Shown piece by piece: positions 1-54,990 of a stretch of DNA of 64,000 bases (positions are counted from its first letter, which is position 1; every line of letters begins with the position of its first letter). Where the stretch lies: assembly GCF_026213295.1 (NCBI RefSeq), contig NC_079415.1, positions 27,743,681-27,807,680 on the forward strand, in the 5' to 3' direction. The notes below the pieces were generated by a model that was not told where the DNA came from, did not search any database, and saw nothing but the letters and a program-made list of their open reading frames with translations. A program made the position numbers and the translations under genes. This DNA is from Gadus chalcogrammus (Eukaryota > Chordata > Actinopteri > Gadiformes > Gadidae).

Positions 1-309
1 AAAATCACCAAGAAGGGTGATTTCCTTTTTAGAGCTGCAATGATTTAAAATTGTCTTAAGATGGTCATAAAATACATCCTTTGCTGAAGGAGGTCGATAC
101 ACGCAAATCACAGTAAAATACATTGCAGAACTAAGTGATATATTAAGACCAATACACTCAACATTAACTTCTTTAGGCCACCATCTGGGTGTGTCAGATG
201 TGACCAGACAATTATGGCTGGCGTAGTGATAAAGTGCTTCTGAGGGATACACGGGAAGGCGAACCCCATATGTGAGATACCTCATGAATGCTTGAAAGAG
301 AACCTCCAT
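1..309 (-). pseudogene. LINE endonuclease fragment, cut by window edge
   Basis: The minus strand is open from an ATG at 309 to base 1. It shows the apurinic-type endonuclease blocks of non-LTR retrotransposons: VICVYRPPSAKDVFYDHLKT and, at the very end, KEITLLGDF. The element continues outside the window. I cannot assign the clade. Confidence 0.65.
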
Positions 310-1328
310 GGCATTACTCCCCCCTCTGATATATAAAGCAAAGGCATATAATACCGTACTTTAGAGTCCTCAGGTTTGATGGGGTGACCAGGACAGGGCC
401 TTTTCTATATATTCAATGGTGATATTAAACACATTGCCAAAATGCCCTTGGGGGAGGTATTTGGCTTTCCTATAACCCCACTCTGGATCCATATACAGGC
501 AGGTTCTGACAAGTTCCCTTGACTGCCCCCTAGTGTTCTGCTTTAAATAATAAAACCTGTATTTTCCTCTGTCAATTCATGCTGTCAGTGCATGCTATGA
601 CCTACCTTATTGTCCCTTGGAGGCAGAGAGGCTATTGTTTACACTTCAAGTAGGCTACATACAGACCATGCAACTGAGGTCGTAAATAACAGTATGAATA
701 AACCAAATCAGACTATTTTCAAACCATCAAATAATTTCCAACCCCTCTGAAGGATCATCTAGGAAAGACTTCCTTTGAGTACACCGGTCATTGTTTTTAT
801 ATTTTGCAGGTGTTTCAGGACCAGATGACAAATATCAAAGCTAATGAAAGCCAAATTATCGTCACATGATAGCTGATGGGGTACAAGAATATTGCTCTCC
901 ACACAGACTCCTCATCTACATGCAACTCATTCCCGATCAAACGTGATTTGTCAATACTACTTGGACTCCAAACAGACTACAGACAGGAACCTGAGCTCAG
1001 ATACCAAAATCTTGTCCCATTGTCTATTCTGCATTCATATGCAGGTATCTGTATAGATTAAATATAAGTAGACGAATGCCACCAAAAAAGGATACATAAG
1101 AGGAAAATGTAATATTTCTGAATCATTTTAGGCCTATTTACTTTAGAGAGAATCATTCAAAAGTTTCATATAACTTTTAAGAAGCAGAATGGAAATATCT
1201 TTCAAAGCAATTAATAATAATAGTTAGATGGATAAATAGACAGAAAGGTTGCTTTGTCAATGTCATTATTATTAAAGCAAAAAAACCAAAGCATTGCACA
1301 AAATTCACACCTGACCACATTCCACATG

Positions 1329-1330
<2 letters not shown>
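310..1330. other. Intergenic, nothing recognised
   Basis: Apart from the flanking LINE fragment and the CT tract that follows, I see no coding exon, RNA gene or clear repeat boundary here. Confidence 0.4.

Positions 1331-1394
<64 letters not shown>
1331..1394. repeat. (CT)n microsatellite
   Basis: About 60 bp of nearly pure CT. Open frames across it are low-complexity artefacts. Confidence 0.95.
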
Positions 1395-1559
1395 AGAATA
1401 TTAAATACTAAATATGTAAGAAGACAAATTAAAGATACACTGTGCACTGTATTTACAATGTGTAGTGTATGTACATTAGTCCAATCATTGTGAACAGACA
1501 GAAATAGTGCAGTTTCATATTTACAAAGTTTCTCTTGCTTTGAAAGTCCAGTGGGATGA

Positions 1560-2096
1560 TTCTGTTTATGAGGTCCTTCTCTCATACCAACAGCCTACGA
1601 ATCTGGCTACAGTGATCGCACGTTGTTCTATTTCTCCCAATAGATCTGGCAGTGTCTTCTGGAGTGCTTTCAAAATCCTTGCCTGTCTGTGTAATCCGTG
1701 AGAAGTTTGTGTTCCGGATATCTTAGTATGACTGGCGGGAAGTAAGGAAGTGCAGCTCAGTTTCCAGTTGGTTTTGTGTGCACTGGGAGCACAGTCTGTC
1801 TTCTCTTTGGAGCCAGGTCTGTCTGTGGCGTCCCTTCTCAATGGCCAGGCTGTGTTAACTGAATCTGTGCAAGGTTTCTTACTTTTGGGTCACGGTAGTC
1901 AGGTATTCTGCAACTGTGTATTCTCTGTTAAGTTAAGTTGTCTGTTGTGGTTGTTGTGTGTTGGAAAGAGTCCAAGGACAAACTGGCTTAGGGGACTCTT
2001 TTTTTGCATGCAACTCTCTGTGGGTGAGGGTCTTCTTGTGGAGTGCGAGTGCATGTGGAATGCTGGTTTCTACGTGCAGGTTAACCAGAAGTTTTG
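1560..2096. repeat. Unidentified repeat-like block
   Basis: Both strands carry moderately long open frames, and the style resembles dispersed teleost retroelement sequence. I could not match it to a domain. It is listed because the stretch is otherwise unexplained. 2097-3457 is AT-rich and shows nothing I can name. Confidence 0.25.
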
Positions 2097-3457
2097 ATTA
2101 ATGGTTACATAAAGCACTCAAAATATGCGTATCATTTATAAAATGTCTCAAATCGTGTTAGTCCAGTTGTTGTCGTTTTTGGCAGTAACGGGTGTTTTCT
2201 AAAGCCATTCGGCAATGAATAATTGGTTAAAGGTAGCCTCAGCCTAGTACTATGGCGTCTAAGAGGTGGCAACCACAAATAACCTGTATGATGGCCCACA
2301 CAGCAGCATAATTTCGAACCTGTCAGACGTCAGAGGGCGAATGAGGAATTGCCGAGAACTGATGGCGGTCAAAGCCAAATAAATGCATGGTCAGAGGAGA
2401 ATGAGTGGAGAGTTGCTATCATTTAGCAACCAGCAACGAGCGCTGGAGCTAGTCAATGAACAGCAAAGCATACAATAACGACACTTTTATTTATTTTTAC
2501 TGTCAGTGAATAGCATCGAGTGAAAGTCAACGTTTTATTTATATCTAGCGACAGCAATTTTGTCGTAAGTAGGCCTACCGGTAAACTTAGTCAGAAGATC
2601 TAGAAATAGAAGGCATAATGCTAGCTGGGCTAACTTAGGCTAACTTAGCCTATCAGACAGCAATCAGTGCACTAAAAAAAAATCAATTAAATTTTTATAA
2701 AACTAAGTGAAATTGTCTGAGAACTTAATTCATGCATCACATCTACAGTATGGTTGATTACTATTATGCAATCTACCAGTGCTTTGAACACATATATAAA
2801 ATACAATTATATACGTTCATTACAAATTACAAACATTGCAAATGATCGGTGGTGCATTTATTTGACAACATTTTTGTGGGTCACCCTTAGGTGCACAAAA
2901 GCCTCCGTTTGCTGGGCTGACCCTAAAAAAAAGATTAAACACAAACATAAATAGGTATACATAAATTATGTAATCTTGTGAGCGAGTAAATTTACATTGT
3001 TGACAGTGGTGTTTAACACCAGCTACGTCCATGCAAAATATAGCAACGTATCATTAAGTTGCAAAAACGTTTGAAATGTGGCACAGGTCTTTAAGCTTGA
3101 ATATTTGCATTAACATGATGAATCTATAAAAACCAATACGGCACAAAATATTCCTGAAAACTTTAATATAACTTCACTTACATGTACATGTACAACGTGT
3201 ACTGCTCTCCCTCTGCCATTTTTGCCATTATATCCCGTGCAGCATGTCAACGCAGTGGATTGTGGGTAGTTTTGGCACGCCTAGGATGCAGCGATGCATC
3301 GTTGAAAAATCTCGGAATTCTCAAAAACAAAGGACGCAAAAATGGCGCGGCTTTCGAGTGTCCTCAACATTGGAACAGTGCTTGTCGGTGTTCTATGACG
3401 TAGCGTCCTTAAAAGGGCGGCCGTTGAGCATGCTTCCTTGACATTGGGAAACGGGAC

Positions 3458-4683
3458 TCTCTAAATCGACGCCACTTCGACCTGGGCGGGACTTTACGTC
3501 CTATGTCACTCGCTATGGGTTTGCATGTGTGCGCGTAGCCGTTTGTCTCAGGGATCTGTGCACGAACTCCCTTGCACTACAGATTGCGAGCGTCAGTGTC
3601 GTACGCGATGGAGGGTGGGTGACATTCCTACAGTCTGTGATGATAGGCTATATTTCTACAAATGACTTACTATTACTAGCGATTAACATGACGAAACAAC
3701 ACAAACAAAGCTAACATTAGACTATAGCCATACCAGATAACGCCATACCAGCTAACCCTAACTATTTCTATTAAACTCTGAACCATTTTGCAACAGGAAA
3801 CTGTGTGTTGGTGCGTCTTAATGCTTCCCACGTCTGCGTCTGCATCTTTCCCACTCCTGGCTAATAGTTTCAGCTTTTGTACTGTATATCAGAAATGATC
3901 ACCCTGTACCACACTGCTGACTTGTTGATGTTTTGTGAGCACTCACGCATTTCTCTAGGTATCTTAAGTTTCCTACTGGAGTCATCAAAACTTTGGACTT
4001 TGTTATTGTAAGAAATATTGTGTTGCAAAAACACTTTGTGTCTTACCCTTAGCGTTACCCTAACCTTAACCCCAGTAACATTTCTTCATCATAAACTACA
4101 AGTTACGCAAAATGGCATACAAACATCCAGTCCAATATGAAAGAAAAAAGCTAGCTTCATTAAGGAATCGAACCCCTTATCCCCGCATTAATGAGTTGTT
4201 CTCTGACCACTAACCCATCAGGTCTTAGTACATGCGATTTAAGAGTTAACCACTTGACAATTTTAAAACTTCGGTTGCCTAGAAATTGTAAAGACAGTGA
4301 TGTGTGTACATTGTGTGAGTATCCGTCACTCGCGATGTGTGTGCAGTCCAAAATGAAAGAAAAGACCTTGCATCACTAGGGAATCGAACCCCCAATCATC
4401 AGTCTGTCATTGGTAACTGTAAACAAAGAGATCGCATTTTGTTTAACTGCTAACTAACAAACGGGTTTATGCGTTCACTGAACAAAGATTATGGAAATAA
4501 AAGACCACTTTTCCATCAGAAAAATCATCAGAACCGTTATTACCAACCCATATACACTAAAGACAAAACCTTTCTCACATGCACACCCATCGCGAGTGAC
4601 GGCTATGCGCACACATGCACACCCATAGCGAGTGACGTAGGACGTAAAGTCCCGCCCAGGTCGAAGTGGCGTCGATTTAGAGA
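3458..4683. mobile_element. Foldback element with about 88-bp inverted arms
   Basis: The arm at 3458-3545 (tctctaaatcgacgccactt onward) is repeated inverted at 4596-4683. The arms include gacctgggcgggactttacg and a motif around cactcgctatggg. The right arm partly repeats that motif, with two copies of the cgcgagtgacg/agcgagtgacg type. No transposase was seen and target duplications are unclear. Confidence 0.6.
4160..4225 (-). repeat. tRNA-like / SINE-head segment
   Basis: Read on the minus strand it has a B-box-like ggttcgattcc and, upstream, an A-box-like ttagtggtcagag. A second ggttcgattccc-like motif sits at 4379-4392. It lies inside the foldback element and is probably a decayed tRNA-derived SINE rather than a working tRNA gene. 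Confidence 0.35.
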
Positions 4684-4701
4684 ATCCAACAGCCACAGTC
4701 C

Positions 4702-5068
4702 AGTTCACACAAATGCATAAAGTTCACAAATGAAAAGCGTCTTGTTAATTCAAGTTTAACAGTTTGTATATAAATGTAACAACATCCAAATACATTGTTC
4801 ATGAAAATTGCAAATACTTTTTAATTAATATATTTATGTTACATTTATTTAAAACAAGGCAACAAGGCAAGTGTGTGGATCAGGATTGTGTTTGTGAAAC
4901 TTATTTTTGTTTTTGGATTTATTTTACATTTAAACATACCGAAATCCATTTGTGTGTGCATTGAAATGTATATGTGAGAAGAGAGTAATTTATATATAAA
5001 CCACAAAATACATTTGTGAATCCTTCTCCGTGCATTCATTACTAATGAGACTGTTCTGACCATAGACA
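4702..5068. repeat. Direct repeat copy A (about 360 bp)
   Basis: It shares long stretches with 5367-5725, such as tcacaaatgaaaagcgtctt, cagtttgtatataaatgtaa and gtgaatccttctc. The copies differ by small indels and substitutions and are spaced about 660 bp apart. Confidence 0.85.
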
Positions 5069-5179
5069 TCTTATAGATGGACGGAGCATTGGCTGCTGGG
5101 ACCATGGACATATTAAAGGTAAAAGCTGTGTCACGTTGAGCTACACACTTTTTCCATCTAGTTTCGACTCGGTTTTGGG

Positions 5180-5218
5180 ATTGTCGGTGCCGTTAAAGTA
5201 GTAAACGGCACCGACAAT
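5180..5218. repeat. Perfect 15-bp hairpin
   Basis: The arms attgtcggtgccgtt (5180-5194) and its exact complement (5204-5218) enclose a 9-nt loop. It sits between the two direct repeat copies. Confidence 0.85.
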
Positions 5219-5366
5219 GTAAAAACCCAGTCACTGCAGTCATGTGATTGGCTGAAAACGAGGGAGGCTCTGGTTGGCTACAGAGAGTTCCTTGTGGAAA
5301 AAAACTAATTTGTGAATCCAGGCACGTCGGGAGAGTCTCAAAAATCCACATATAAACACAGACCCG

Positions 5367-5725
5367 TTCACACGCAAATGCAAACAAGTTCACAAATGAA
5401 AAGCGTCTTGTAAATTCAAGTTTAACAGTTTGTATATAAATGTAACAACATCCAAATACATTTTGATGGAAATTGCAAATATTTTTTTAATTCATATATT
5501 TATGGATTTATATTACATTTATTTAAAACAAGGTGTGGATCCGAAATGTGTTTGTGAAACTTATTTTTGTTTATGGATACATTTTACATTTATACATACC
5601 GATATCCATTTGTGTGTGCATTGAAATGTATTTGTGAGAAGAGAGTAATTATATATATAAATCACCAATACATTTGTGAATCCTTCTCTGTGCATTCATT
5701 ATTAATGAGACTGTTCTGACCCATA
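5367..5725. repeat. Direct repeat copy B (about 360 bp)
   Basis: This is the partner of 4702-5068, in the same order and orientation. Ends match at gttcacac and at attaatgagactgttctgac. Confidence 0.85.
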
Positions 5726-5894
5726 GATCTTCCTTGAAGTCGGATCTTCAGATATTCATGTCGGTAAGTACAAAGAAATGGATTAACAAGAATGATTGTT
5801 TTTGTTTTTACAAGCTTAATGAACTCTCGAACTTGTGCAGACTACTTGTGGTTGTGATACTGTTTAACATTCTTTACGAAATGTTCGAACGCTG

Positions 5895-6399
5895 AGGCCC
5901 CGTTCACACGAAGCCGAAACGGGCGAAACCGTTACGGTTTCGATCTATCCGGTTTCGAAGTATCTCCGTAAAGACGAAGCCAAGCGAAATCGGGTAGATC
6001 TGTAGAAACGCTGTAGTACACATTCCAGGCCCATAAGGGGCGCTGCTTCTGGTACAGAAATCCAGAAGAAATGAAATAAGAAGAAGAGGCGAGCATGCGC
6101 ATAAAGGCTGCCCTTATGCGCATGCTCGCATGTGATTTCTGAGACTCCGCGGGCTTAAGAGCCATTGGCTAGGAGGTCGAGGGGTAGGGCGATGACGTCA
6201 TGGTTTGCGGTTTCAGTCGGTTTCAGGCGTACACACGAATCCAAAACGAACCCGGGTAGATTTGAAACCAACTCCGAGGGTGGTTTCAGAAGTTTGCGGT
6301 TTCGGTCAGCAGATTCGCCGGCTTCGTGTGTACGGAAGGCCGAACCGTACAAGACCTTTGCGGTTTCGCCATGAAATCGGCTTCGTGTGAACGGGGCCT
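5895..6399. mobile_element. Harbinger-like MITE, TIR aggccccgttcacacgaagc
   Basis: The left end aggccccgttcacacgaagc is mirrored by gcttcgtgtgaacggggcct at 6380-6399. Internal sequence is also palindromic, with cgagcatgcgcataa inverted at about 6114-6128. No transposase is present. The Harbinger assignment is inferred from the terminal sequence only. Confidence 0.7.
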
Positions 6400-7499
6400 T
6401 AGGCCTACTGTTTTAACGTTGGAAGAAACCCCAGCTTTCGCCACCTCGATGTAGTTAGTTTGATGCACACGTTTGAGATGCACACTGAACAGTCACAAAA
6501 TACTCTATACTGTAGGCTAGTAGATGTTGCTTGCTTCTTTCTGCCCCGAGTTTTCACAGTGCAACAGTGATGACGTACCTGAGAAATCCATGTATTGAAG
6601 ACCGGCAGTCGGCAGATATATATAAAATGAGGGCTTGTAATGTGAATGCTATAATATGAAGGCTTTCTCATAACTATCCTCCTGTTAGTGACATTGTTCT
6701 TGTCTTGTTTCTATCAGTAATATTTATTTTAATTCATTGTTTTCTATCTCATGCAGGACCTTGAAAGCATGCAGCATGCGATCAATAACAATATGTATTC
6801 AATACAATTATTTGAATTATTAATCTGCTGTCTTTAATTCTTTGAATTATTAATCTGCAGTCTTTTTGTTAAAGGTATAAAGGGATTAAGTAGGCTAAAT
6901 TTAAGCAGGTTTCCCACGTTAAACTGCTATATGCATTACATGTCATTGTCAAATTGTAATAGGCTTCTTTTCTTAAATGCATAGGACTCAGGGATGTCAG
7001 TTTCAAGTAAGGCTATGATTAAGCTAATCAAGAGCATATCAAGATTAAGCTAATCAAGAGCATATTTTTAAATGAGCGGGTCGGGTGCATTATTTTTATA
7101 TAAGGCCTAATATTTGAGGTCAGAGTTGCGGTCATTTATGTACCCGCGCACCCCTGCTACATACAGATCACTTCCGCGGTTTAGAAAAGTACTATACACG
7201 CCTCCTACTACAAGTTACGCCTCCTCCGACTACAAGTTACGCCTCCTACTACAAGTTACGCCTCCGTCTTGCGGGACGCAGACAGATACTATTGCAGTAA
7301 CGTGACTTCATGCAATGCATTCTGGGGGAAATGAGAATCAATAGCAAACTGCTAAAATAGTACCTATATTTTCGTATAACATTCCTTTTTGTGATACCTA
7401 ACATTAAATACCATAAATAACAGTTTAAATCTTAAATACTAACAAGCAAATTTCACAAATTCGTTGGAAAATAAACCCTGCAACACGGCCTTTAAGGTG
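6400..7499. other. Intergenic, small local duplications only
   Basis: The only structures seen are short direct duplications: tttgaattattaatctgc twice near 6820-6860, gattaagctaatcaagagca twice near 7016-7064, and three copies of an acaagttacgcctcc unit near 7205-7265. Confidence 0.5.
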
Positions 7500-8019
7500 G
7501 TTATACACTTTTAGCGCTCATTTCTGGATTTTAATGATGAATATAATTGGATATCGTCCTAATTCTGCACCGCATGAATTTGTTTGTGTTTTTCTTCGGA
7601 CTCTTATGATAACTTTGCAGAATTCTGCATGTAGAGTTTCAATTAGATGTTTCTCCCATTTTATAAAGTATTGGTTAGCGAGTGGACCCCAGGCCTCAAA
7701 GCCATAGAGCGCAATGGGTTTTATGATCTCAATTAGGATGTCTAGTTTGATGTTTCTTGTTATGGCATAAAGATAACTATAAATGTATGCCCTGTCTCTC
7801 AGGTAATTTACAGCTTAGTTGAAGTGTCCTGCCGTGTTCATGTTTATGCCGAGGTAGGTATAGGCTATATAGATGTTTTTTTGCTCCAGAGTAACAGTGT
7901 CTAGGTGGAACGTGTATTTGTGGAGGCTGAGGCTTGGTTTAAATATCATTATTTTAGTTTTGCTAAGGTTCACTGTCAGGGCGCGGGTCACCTTAAGCAA
8001 AACATGTCTGCTGCAGACT
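7500..8019 (-). pseudogene. LINE reverse transcriptase, 3' part
   Basis: On the minus strand 7815-8000 encodes ALTVNLSKTKIMIFKPSLS and IAYTYLGI, typical of the region after the RT active site of non-LTR retrotransposons. It continues the fragment at 8999-10150 across an inserted MITE. Many stops make it dead. Confidence 0.6.
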
Positions 8020-8998
8020 CACTGTAAAAACGAAAACTTAAAATTGTTGGTCTCATTTTGATTTCTGAGTAAAATGAATATAAAACATTAAGTATTCATG
8101 TCAACTGTGAAATGCAATTTAGTCCAACCAACAATGTTGAGTTTTGGGTCAAGAGTTGGGCTCAGTGTAGTATCTTTGTTAGCAAGACACACGGGTTTAA
8201 GTCAGACTCTGTCTGAGGCTGGGCCAACTACGGTGCACATGCGCATTTCAACACTACGGGGGAAATTACGGGGTTTCCTAACGGAATTTTCAGATGGAAA
8301 ATATTCTGGCGACTCCTACCCCCCGGGGAGTCTGGGTATTCGTGATGCCCGTTGGGAAAAAGTTTTTTTTTTGCCTTTTGTCAATTTTTTTCTGTTAGGT
8401 TAAGTGGGGTTAACGCGTTTGGGGTCTTTATTGTTTGTGTGTTGTTTATTGTGTGTAGTGTTGCCGCCACCGTTACCGAGACTTGCATATCCGTTGGTTG
8501 TGTTTGCGGTGCGCTGTGTGTTGTGGGTGTGTGTTAAATAAAGGCAGCTCTCGGGATCGTGCGGTGTATGAGGCACGAGAGTTGCGTCACCGTTTAACCT
8601 GGGCTCCCGTATCGTGCAGTTTCACCAAAATGTCGAACTTGTTCTGCACTTTGGTTTGCTGCATTTAGACAGCGATTCTCTGCTGCTGAACTAGCTACAT
8701 GTTGCTTGTTCTATTTTTCAATTATTAATTTTAATGAAGTGAACTTAAAACTAGTTTTGCATTTTTTTAAATGTTTTTTTTTTTTAATAATATTAACCTT
8801 AATTTGAAATATTAAGTTAACAACCCTGACTTACTTTTTTGAGTTTTGTAAAATATAACATCTTAGTTGGTATAACTCGAACTTTCAAGTTTGTCTAAAG
8901 AAGAAAAATGACATTTTGTTGGGCTCAAAACTCAAACATTTATTGCAGTAAGTTGCCTTGCAATTTTGAGTTTTCTCAACTTTTTATTTTTTACAGTG
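8020..8998. mobile_element. MITE with cactgtaaaaa ends, inserted in a LINE
   Basis: cactgtaaaaa at 8020 is answered by ttttacagtg ending at 8998. The interior is AT-rich with no coding content apart from a solo LTR inserted at about 8305-8637. I did not find a clean target duplication. Confidence 0.5.
8305..8637 (+). mobile_element. Solo LTR, same family as the retrotransposon at 61198
   Basis: It begins tctggcgactcctacccc and includes gttaaataaaggcagctctc, cggtgtatgaggcacgagag and aacctgggctccc. Each of these matches the reverse complement of the LTRs at 61198-61499 and 62443-63371. There is no internal region, so it is probably a product of LTR recombination. AATAAA at 8537 lies in the sense orientation. 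The right boundary is approximate. Confidence 0.75.
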
Positions 8999-10150
8999 CT
9001 GTTCTAATGTCCTTGCTTATTGGTTCAGGTCCATGTTGAACAGGGTCGGACTCTGCTGCATCCCTGTCTCACACCCCTGCTTTGTGGAAAGAAGTATGTA
9101 TATTTCTTTCCTGTCTTCAGTGCACATTTGTTGTTTGTGAACATGGACTTTGTTTTGGTTTATGTGGTTGTCAATGAGGGTGCTTAATGTGAATATGTGT
9201 TTGTCTGTTGAACGATCATTTGGTGAGAAGCCGATTTGTTTTTTGCCTAAGGCATTATTGTCAGACAGGAAATTAAGGAGTCCGCTATTTATAATCATAC
9301 AGGGAATTTTACAGCCGTTGCTGTTGAGGCAGACCCCACGGTAATTATTGGGGTTTAATTTATCACCACTTTTGTGGATTGGGCTAATCACTCCTTGGTT
9401 CCAGATGAGTGTCTTAAGCAATTTTAGTTTTAGAAATTTGAGATCTGTATATTTAAGCATTTCATTTGGAATACCATCAACACCACAGGCCTTTTTTGTT
9501 TGAGGGATCTTATTTTTTCCTGTAGTTATTTAAATGTTATTGGAGAGTCTAGTGGGTTCTGATCATCATTAATTACTGATTCTAGTGTTTGTAATTGATC
9601 TTGTATATTGGTGGGAGAAGTGGTTTACCCATACATCTCCATTTGAATGTGTAAGTCTTCCCGTTTTTGTTTGTTTAGTGTTATCCAATTTTCCAAGAAG
9701 TGGTATGACTCTGTGGATTCCTCAGTTGCGTATATCTGGTTTTCAACAGTTAGTATTTTTTCTCCTTATTGTGTTTCTGTATTGTCTTAAGGTCTCATAA
9801 TAATGAGGATGTATATTGTGGTTGTCTGGTTCTCTATGTTTGAACGATTTCTACGTTTTTTCCTACTGTTTCTGCTTTCATCGTCAAACCACTTCTTGTT
9901 TCTTGTTCTCGTTGTTCTTAGTTGGACCGTTTGAGACTTTCAGGTTTGATTGCAAGGCTGAGAGGTCAAAAATGTAAAGGCTTCCTACTGCCAGGGGGAT
10001 CCCTTCACTGCTGCAGTGAAAGTTCTTGGAAAGTTATCTAGAAGTTTCTAAATGGGTTTTTCGCCTCATGGTATGCTGATAAGTTTAGAAACAGCTATCC
10101 TTTCAACTTTTTATTGTAGTGTGTAGTTTATTGGGTTTTAATGCCTCCTC
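8999..10150 (-). pseudogene. LINE reverse transcriptase, N-terminal RT blocks
   Basis: Minus-strand 9017-9460 encodes GVISPIHKSGDKLNPNNYRG, KQIGFSPNDRSTDKHIFTL and a degenerate SPTLFNMDLNQ. These are RT blocks 1 to about 5 of a non-LTR retrotransposon. The catalytic YxDD is not visible and would fall near the MITE insertion. Stops and frameshifts are present. Confidence 0.7.
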
Positions 10151-10223
10151 GTTAGGTTGTGGTTTTTGAAGCCGGCCGCGATTTTGCTTTGGTCTGATAG
10201 TGGTGCTAAGGGGTTGACTATCT

Positions 10224-10712
<489 letters not shown>

Positions 10713-10914
10713 AGGCCTCCTACAGTGTCAGTGTTCCAGGTTTTGTGTCTCTATCTTTCTCTCGAGGCTGGTCTTGCTGTCAGGTTATTAATCCCCTTGA
10801 TGATTTATGATTTAACCCGCTGAGAACGACACACTATTGCGTATTGTGGGATTGCGATCAAACTAATGCCGTCTAAAGAAACAGTCTTGTCCGGTCTTTC
10901 TAGATGCTTCCAGG

Positions 10915-53152
<42,238 letters not shown>

Positions 53153-53490
53153 ACGCCGAAAGGCCCCAAATGACCAGTGGGCAGTTGGATGTCAGAGTGG
53201 GAGAAAAGAGGCGATGTTTGGCCACTACAGTGTTTTTACGTCAGGTGTTCCAACTTTAGGGTGTGGTGGTTTGCGGCAGGTGGCTACCTCATTGAGCGAG
53301 GCATCTAAAAGGTGCAGGCGAGGACAGTGTAAGACTGTACTGTCCGGATTCTACCTGAATATGTCTTTGAGCTCCATGCATTTTCCAAACCCGGGCCCGG
53401 TTTCTAAAATCGCTGTTGGTTGTTTTTGATAAAACAGTGATTTAATGTTTTTTCAAATTGTAATAAACTGTGAAAAAATTATGAATTCCT
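53153..53490 (+). promoter_or_regulatory. abcb11: abcb11 3' UTR with polyadenylation signal
   Basis: AATAAA at 53462-53467 lies 310 bp after the stop, and cleavage is expected 10-30 bp further on. A second AATAAA at 53802-53807 could serve a longer form. No other coding sequence is seen in between. Confidence 0.6.
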
Positions 53491-54990
53491 CTCATGCCAA
53501 TACTGCTTCGTGCTTTGTTATTTTCAAAAGGCAGGCATGCGGTTTTTTCTGTGGATATGAGGCTGCTCAGAATAGACAGGCATTAATTTGAAATGGGTTG
53601 GTTTGAAGAAAATTACCTCACGATTCACTCGGTTACTGTAATTAGCTTTTAGCATGGAACAATTTGTTCATTTAGATGGATAATGTATTGCTGTTCCATA
53701 AATATGTATAGAAGGTTAGGATTTTATGAAGCCTATTTCATGTCGTTTAATAAGTGTTTATTGTATTTTTATTGTTCTTATGATTACTGGTCAGATCAAT
53801 GAATAAACTAAACACATTTATTCCATTTCGAAATATAGTCTGGCTCTGAAGTACTTTTAATTTGAAAAAAACATTAAAGATGCTAGGAACATAATTATGT
53901 TACTGATCTCTCAAGGATGGTCATTTTCTCCAATCGATAAAACCAATAATTTAGCCTGGCTTTTCCTTGAAGGACCACTCAAAGTAAATAAGAATAGCAA
54001 ATGCTTCCCCTACCAGATTTCTGCGGCATTCCACATATTTCCTCATTCCTGTTGAGATATTTTTTTAAAGATTAGCAACAAAACCTTATTCTAAAGGCTT
54101 CTTTATAGCTGGGGTGGCACCAGAGATTGTCTTTTGCTGGTGTTATGGGGTTGCTTGACTTTTCAGTGAGGGTGCTCTGAAATTTAGAGTTTCCTATTAA
54201 TGTAGCCTACTGGTCGCTTAAATTGAATTTATACTGTAACACACACAACACACATATATCCAGACACACACGCACAAACACAGTTCCGTTTGGCCGCTTC
54301 GAGACGGTTACAATGCCATTCTAGGTTAAACTCAAGGCGAGATATTCAGCTCATGGGATATAGATGTAATGTTCACAAGCCAGCCTTTTAGTAAAAACTG
54401 ATCCATTACGATAAGGCTTATTTAATGCTTTGCTGAGGCAAATTTATTACACTCTGGCTACCAGGAAGTGAAAGTCGTAAAAAAATCGAAGTGTGCTGCC
54501 GTCCTTTCACCCATTGGCTAAATCAGATTGCCTGAGTTCAAAATAATCGGTTGCAGTATTTATTTTACAAATAAAAAATGATAGTATTAACATATTAAAA
54601 GTAGAAAAAATGTAATAAACCACAGACATTTTTTGGGCGATGGCTAACCTTGGGTTAGCTACAGCCACCACTGCTTTAGAGCAGTGATTTTAAGGAGTGA
54701 ATATAGTGGCAATATTACTTACACATCATTAAAAAGTCCCAACAGCCCATCAGCATTGCTCAAGCACCCCATCATCGATGCCAAACCATTAACGTGTTCC
54801 TTTAAACAAACATAATGACATTATCATTAGGTTAATGATTATTGTTATTATTGTAGAGGTCTAGACGTTTAAAATTGAAGAAGCTGAGGTACACCTAAAT
54901 GTATGGTCTTTAACTTTACTGCTCAGCAGCAACATCATCAACGTATACTTACAACGTAATTAATTCAATGACAAACAAGACATTTTGTAG
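53491..54990. other. Intergenic, no feature seen
   Basis: Contains the second AATAAA (53802). Otherwise no gene, RNA or repeat boundary was recognised. Confidence 0.45.

Noticed and set aside
4160..4225. Functional tRNA gene
   Set aside because: Only scattered A- and B-box-like motifs are present, with no full cloverleaf visible, so it is treated as a decayed SINE head.
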